From assembly GCF_003594875.1 (NCBI RefSeq), contig NZ_QZEY01000003.1:496001-560000 (forward strand): 64,000 nt of DNA, written 5' to 3'. The stretch's first letter is position 1. Every line of letters starts with the position of its first letter. Shown piece after piece: positions 63,225 to 64,000 of the stretch. The position numbers and the translations under genes were made by a program. Under the pieces are notes generated by a model, which had not been told where the DNA came from, made no database searches, and worked only from the letters and a program-made list of their open reading frames with translations. Source of the stretch: Bailinhaonella thermotolerans. GTDB taxonomy: Bacteria; Actinomycetota; Actinomycetes; Streptosporangiales; Streptosporangiaceae.

Positions 63225-63300
63225 CCCCGTGATCTCGCGATCCCGCACCACCCCAAGCCTCGGCGGGAGAAAGCATGGCGCGGAATGCGAGATCACGGGG
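63225..63300. terminator. GTGATC-family inverted repeat
   Basis: CCCCGTGATCTCGC (63225-63238) pairs perfectly with GCGAGATCACGGGG (63287-63300), loop 48 bases. Between convergent genes. Confidence 0.6.
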
Positions 63301-63419
63301 GAGAGGGAAGGGAGACGCCGCGAGACCGTGCGGGGAGAAGGCGGCCTCGCATCTGCGCCCCTGCGGTCGCCGGGGTGCCCCGCCCCTCGGCCTCTTGGGT
63401 GCGGGCCGCCCCGGTCTTT

Positions 63420-63500
63420 CCCGTGATCTCGCGATTCCGTTGTCACTGACGCCGCCTCAAGCCCGGGGCTGAGGGCGGTGGGCGCGGAATCGCAGGATCA
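63420..63500. repeat. Degenerate GTGATC-family copy
   Basis: CCGTGATCTCGCGATTCCG (63420-63438) faces CGGAATCGCAGGATCAGG (63484-63501), imperfectly paired. Part of the 569-bp gap 63192-63760, where no gene is visible. Confidence 0.45.
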
Positions 63501-63547
63501 GGGGCGGGGAACGCGGTTGTCGCGAGATCGCGTGGGGGGTGGACATG

Positions 63548-63590
63548 GAGAAGGTGTGCGGCCGGGAGTGGCTCGGGCGCACACCTTCTC
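63548..63590. terminator. 13-bp perfect inverted repeat
   Basis: GAGAAGGTGTGCG (63548-63560) and CGCACACCTTCTC (63578-63590), 17-base loop. Terminator-like; its downstream side has TTGATCT. Confidence 0.55.
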
Positions 63591-63760
63591 TTGATCTCGC
63601 CCCTTGTTAATCGGGGAGGGGGGTAGCGCCAACGATCGGGAAAGGTGCTCCGCGATCGCCCGGGGCGTCGGGGCGAGACGCTTCGACGTTAGCTTGACTC
63701 CCCGGACGGGGGCGGAGTAATGGCGAAAGTGGGCAGAGAATCCTCACCTGGCGGCGGGTG

Positions 63761-64000
63761 TCACGCCTCTGATTCGAGCACTTCCTCCTGACTAGGGGTG
63801 ATTGTCCGCGCCGCCTTCTCCAGGAGGTCGAACGCCTCCGGCACCGAGGCCGTCCAGCCCACCGCGTCGAACACGTGCGGCCGCGTGAACCCCTGGTCGT
63901 ACATCTTGGTGATCAGCTCGCGCAACGGGTCGTACAGCCCGAACGGGTCCAGGATCACCAGGGGCCGGTCGTGCATCCCGAGCACCCGCGAGGTCCAGAT
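63761..64000 (-). CDS. LOG-family (TIGR00730-like) nucleotide phosphoribohydrolase, C-terminal part
   Basis: The minus-strand gene enters from the right edge; only the last ~79 residues are seen (WTSRVLGMHDRPLVILDPFG, LYDPLRELITKMYDQGFTRP, VSVPEAFDLLEKAARTI-like). The L-G-x-H-xx-P pattern with LDPFGLYDPL is the C-terminal part of the LOG/lysine-decarboxylase-like Rossmann family, which releases bases from nucleotide 5'-monophosphates. The GGxGTxxE motif lies outside the window. Confidence 0.8.
   Translation of the reverse strand: MWTSRVLGMHDRPLVILDPFGLYDPLRELITKMYDQGFTRPHVFDAVGWTASVPEAFDLLEKAARTITPSQEEVLESEA

Overview
The window is 64 kb of very GC-rich actinobacterial chromosome. Support for this comes from the codon bias, the frequent GTG and TTG starts, GTGA/ATGA stop-start overlaps, a mycothiol gene (mshB), a 7Fe ferredoxin directly followed by a dapC-type aminotransferase, and a succinate dehydrogenase with a single cytochrome b subunit. 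A filamentous actinomycete of the Streptosporangiales (Actinomadura-like) fits best, but that is inference from gene order and style. I see no phage, insertion sequence, tRNA, rRNA or CRISPR array.

Left end (1-2.5 kb): a small minus-strand RiPP-like cassette. It has a 50-residue peptide, a perfect 13-bp hairpin, a SagB-type dehydrogenase and a MATE-like membrane protein that runs off the edge. Then come sdhCAB with a divergent LysR regulator (2.6-7.1 kb), two secreted C2-like paralogues, an XRE/membrane-protein pair, an ABC transporter with a divergent TetR and P450 (9.3-13.4 kb), and a heterodimeric ABC exporter with complementary degenerate ATPase domains (13.8-17.2 kb).

Centre-left (17.4-27 kb): the most interesting region. 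A plus-strand three-gene operon encodes a Cys/Thr-rich precursor peptide, a HopA1-like putative phospho-lyase and a fusion of a protein kinase with a LanC cyclase. This amounts to a lanthipeptide system in which the lyase is a separate protein. Divergent from it runs a five-gene operon: small membrane protein, MacB-like ATPase, FtsX-like permease, histidine kinase and LuxR-type response regulator. These could sense and resist the product.

Middle (27-45 kb): MarR with its NmrA-like target and clear palindromic operators, an S9 peptidase, mshB with three followers, a metallo-beta-lactamase-fold enzyme, a penicillin-acylase family protein, an RraA-like protein, a CysS-like protein without catalytic motifs, a site-2 protease, a sigma-4-like protein with a collagen-like linker, and a NarL-type two-component pair whose kinase has an extra C-terminal domain. 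Right (45-64 kb): an orphan solute-binding lipoprotein, a giant LuxR-family ATPase regulator, a phosphate transporter/DUF47/glpD operon, PAP2 phosphatase, fdxA-dapC, dapD, enoyl-CoA hydratase, tag, a DivIVA-like protein and the end of a LOG-family gene. dapC and dapD are two lysine-pathway steps in one neighbourhood.

Two families of short palindromic repeats recur. One (core GTGATC...GATCAC arms) lies between convergent gene pairs and probably acts as bidirectional terminators. The other (CCGTACGG) clusters in intergenic gaps, forms a 29-bp perfect hairpin at 37.7 kb, and appears to have expanded inside the coding region of the large LuxR regulator. Several genes start 6-8 bases after a TAnnnT-like hexamer with no ribosome binding site, suggesting leaderless mRNAs.
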